From Meconema thalassinum (Eukaryota > Arthropoda > Insecta > Orthoptera > Tettigoniidae): a DNA stretch of 64,000 nt. The stretch lies in contig OX336390.1 in the NCBI GenBank assembly GCA_946902985.2, forward strand, positions 526,398,861 to 526,462,860, given 5' to 3'. Under the pieces are notes generated by a model, which did not search any database, had not been told where the DNA came from, and was given only the letters and a program-made list of their open reading frames with translations. Below, piece after piece: positions 63,913 to 64,000 of the stretch. A program made the position numbers and the translations under genes. The stretch's first letter is position 1. Every line of letters begins with the position of its first letter.

Positions 63913-64000
63913 TATTTAACTTTAAACAGGAGTAAAACTTAACAAAATATTACCCAATTTCCAAAATTACACTCATAGTCGGATATCAACGTAATGGCAA

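Noticed and set aside
1..64000. CRISPR arrays, operons, bacterial promoters
   Set aside because: Repeats here lack regular spacers, and all coding remnants are eukaryotic transposable elements.

Overview
This is eukaryotic nuclear DNA, almost certainly from an arthropod and probably an insect with a large, repeat-rich genome. The evidence is indirect: a Ty3/Gypsy retrotransposon with a tRNA-Leu-type primer site, P-element/THAP9-like, Tc1-like, hAT and pogo-like DNA transposons, RTE-type LINEs, many tRNA-headed SINE families, and long microsatellites. I found no host protein-coding gene, rRNA, functional tRNA gene or CRISPR array. I cannot name the species.

Layout. 0-2.5 kb: start of a Tc1-like transposase cut by the window edge, then a 2 kb TTAC microsatellite. 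2.9-11.5 kb: a decayed P-element-like transposon (TIRs 2878-2909 and 11493-11524, flanked by TGGTACACC) carrying remnants of a THAP9-like transposase. It is split by a 6,657 bp minus-strand Gypsy element (4184-10840) with 687 bp LTRs differing at one base, intact gag and pol, PBS, PPT, and a textbook -1 frameshift signal (GGGAAAC plus predicted pseudoknot). 12-19.9 kb: SINEs, a hAT transposase tail, a LINE tail, a repeat with a hammerhead-ribozyme motif, a second P-like pseudogene split by a hAT element with a BED/CGGBP1-like zinc finger, and a MITE. 20-21.2 kb: LINE reverse transcriptase. 21.5-36.1 kb: three copies of a Helentron-like family built of ~145 bp units, two of them tail-to-tail around another LINE and a second hammerhead motif. 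36-49 kb: dense SINEs, LINE tails, TTTA microsatellites. 49.3-52.4 kb: a nearly complete minus-strand RTE-type LINE with an uninterrupted endonuclease domain but a broken RT. 52.9-61 kb: two inverted copies of an unclassified element with a conserved ~70-codon ORF and an odd terminal hairpin, enclosing SINEs, a pogo-like transposase tail and a diverged Helentron-like copy. 61-64 kb: SINEs and an ~84 bp minisatellite.

The elements do not form a pathway. What they record is a layered insertion history (Gypsy in P; hAT in P; SINE in hAT, LINE, Helentron-like element and SINE), mostly readable from target-site duplications. The only machinery that looks intact is the Gypsy element. The most interesting signals are the Gypsy frameshift site, the hammerhead motifs, the Helentron-like family with co-varying ends, the hairpin element, and a SINE superfamily that shares one central core and swaps 3' tails.
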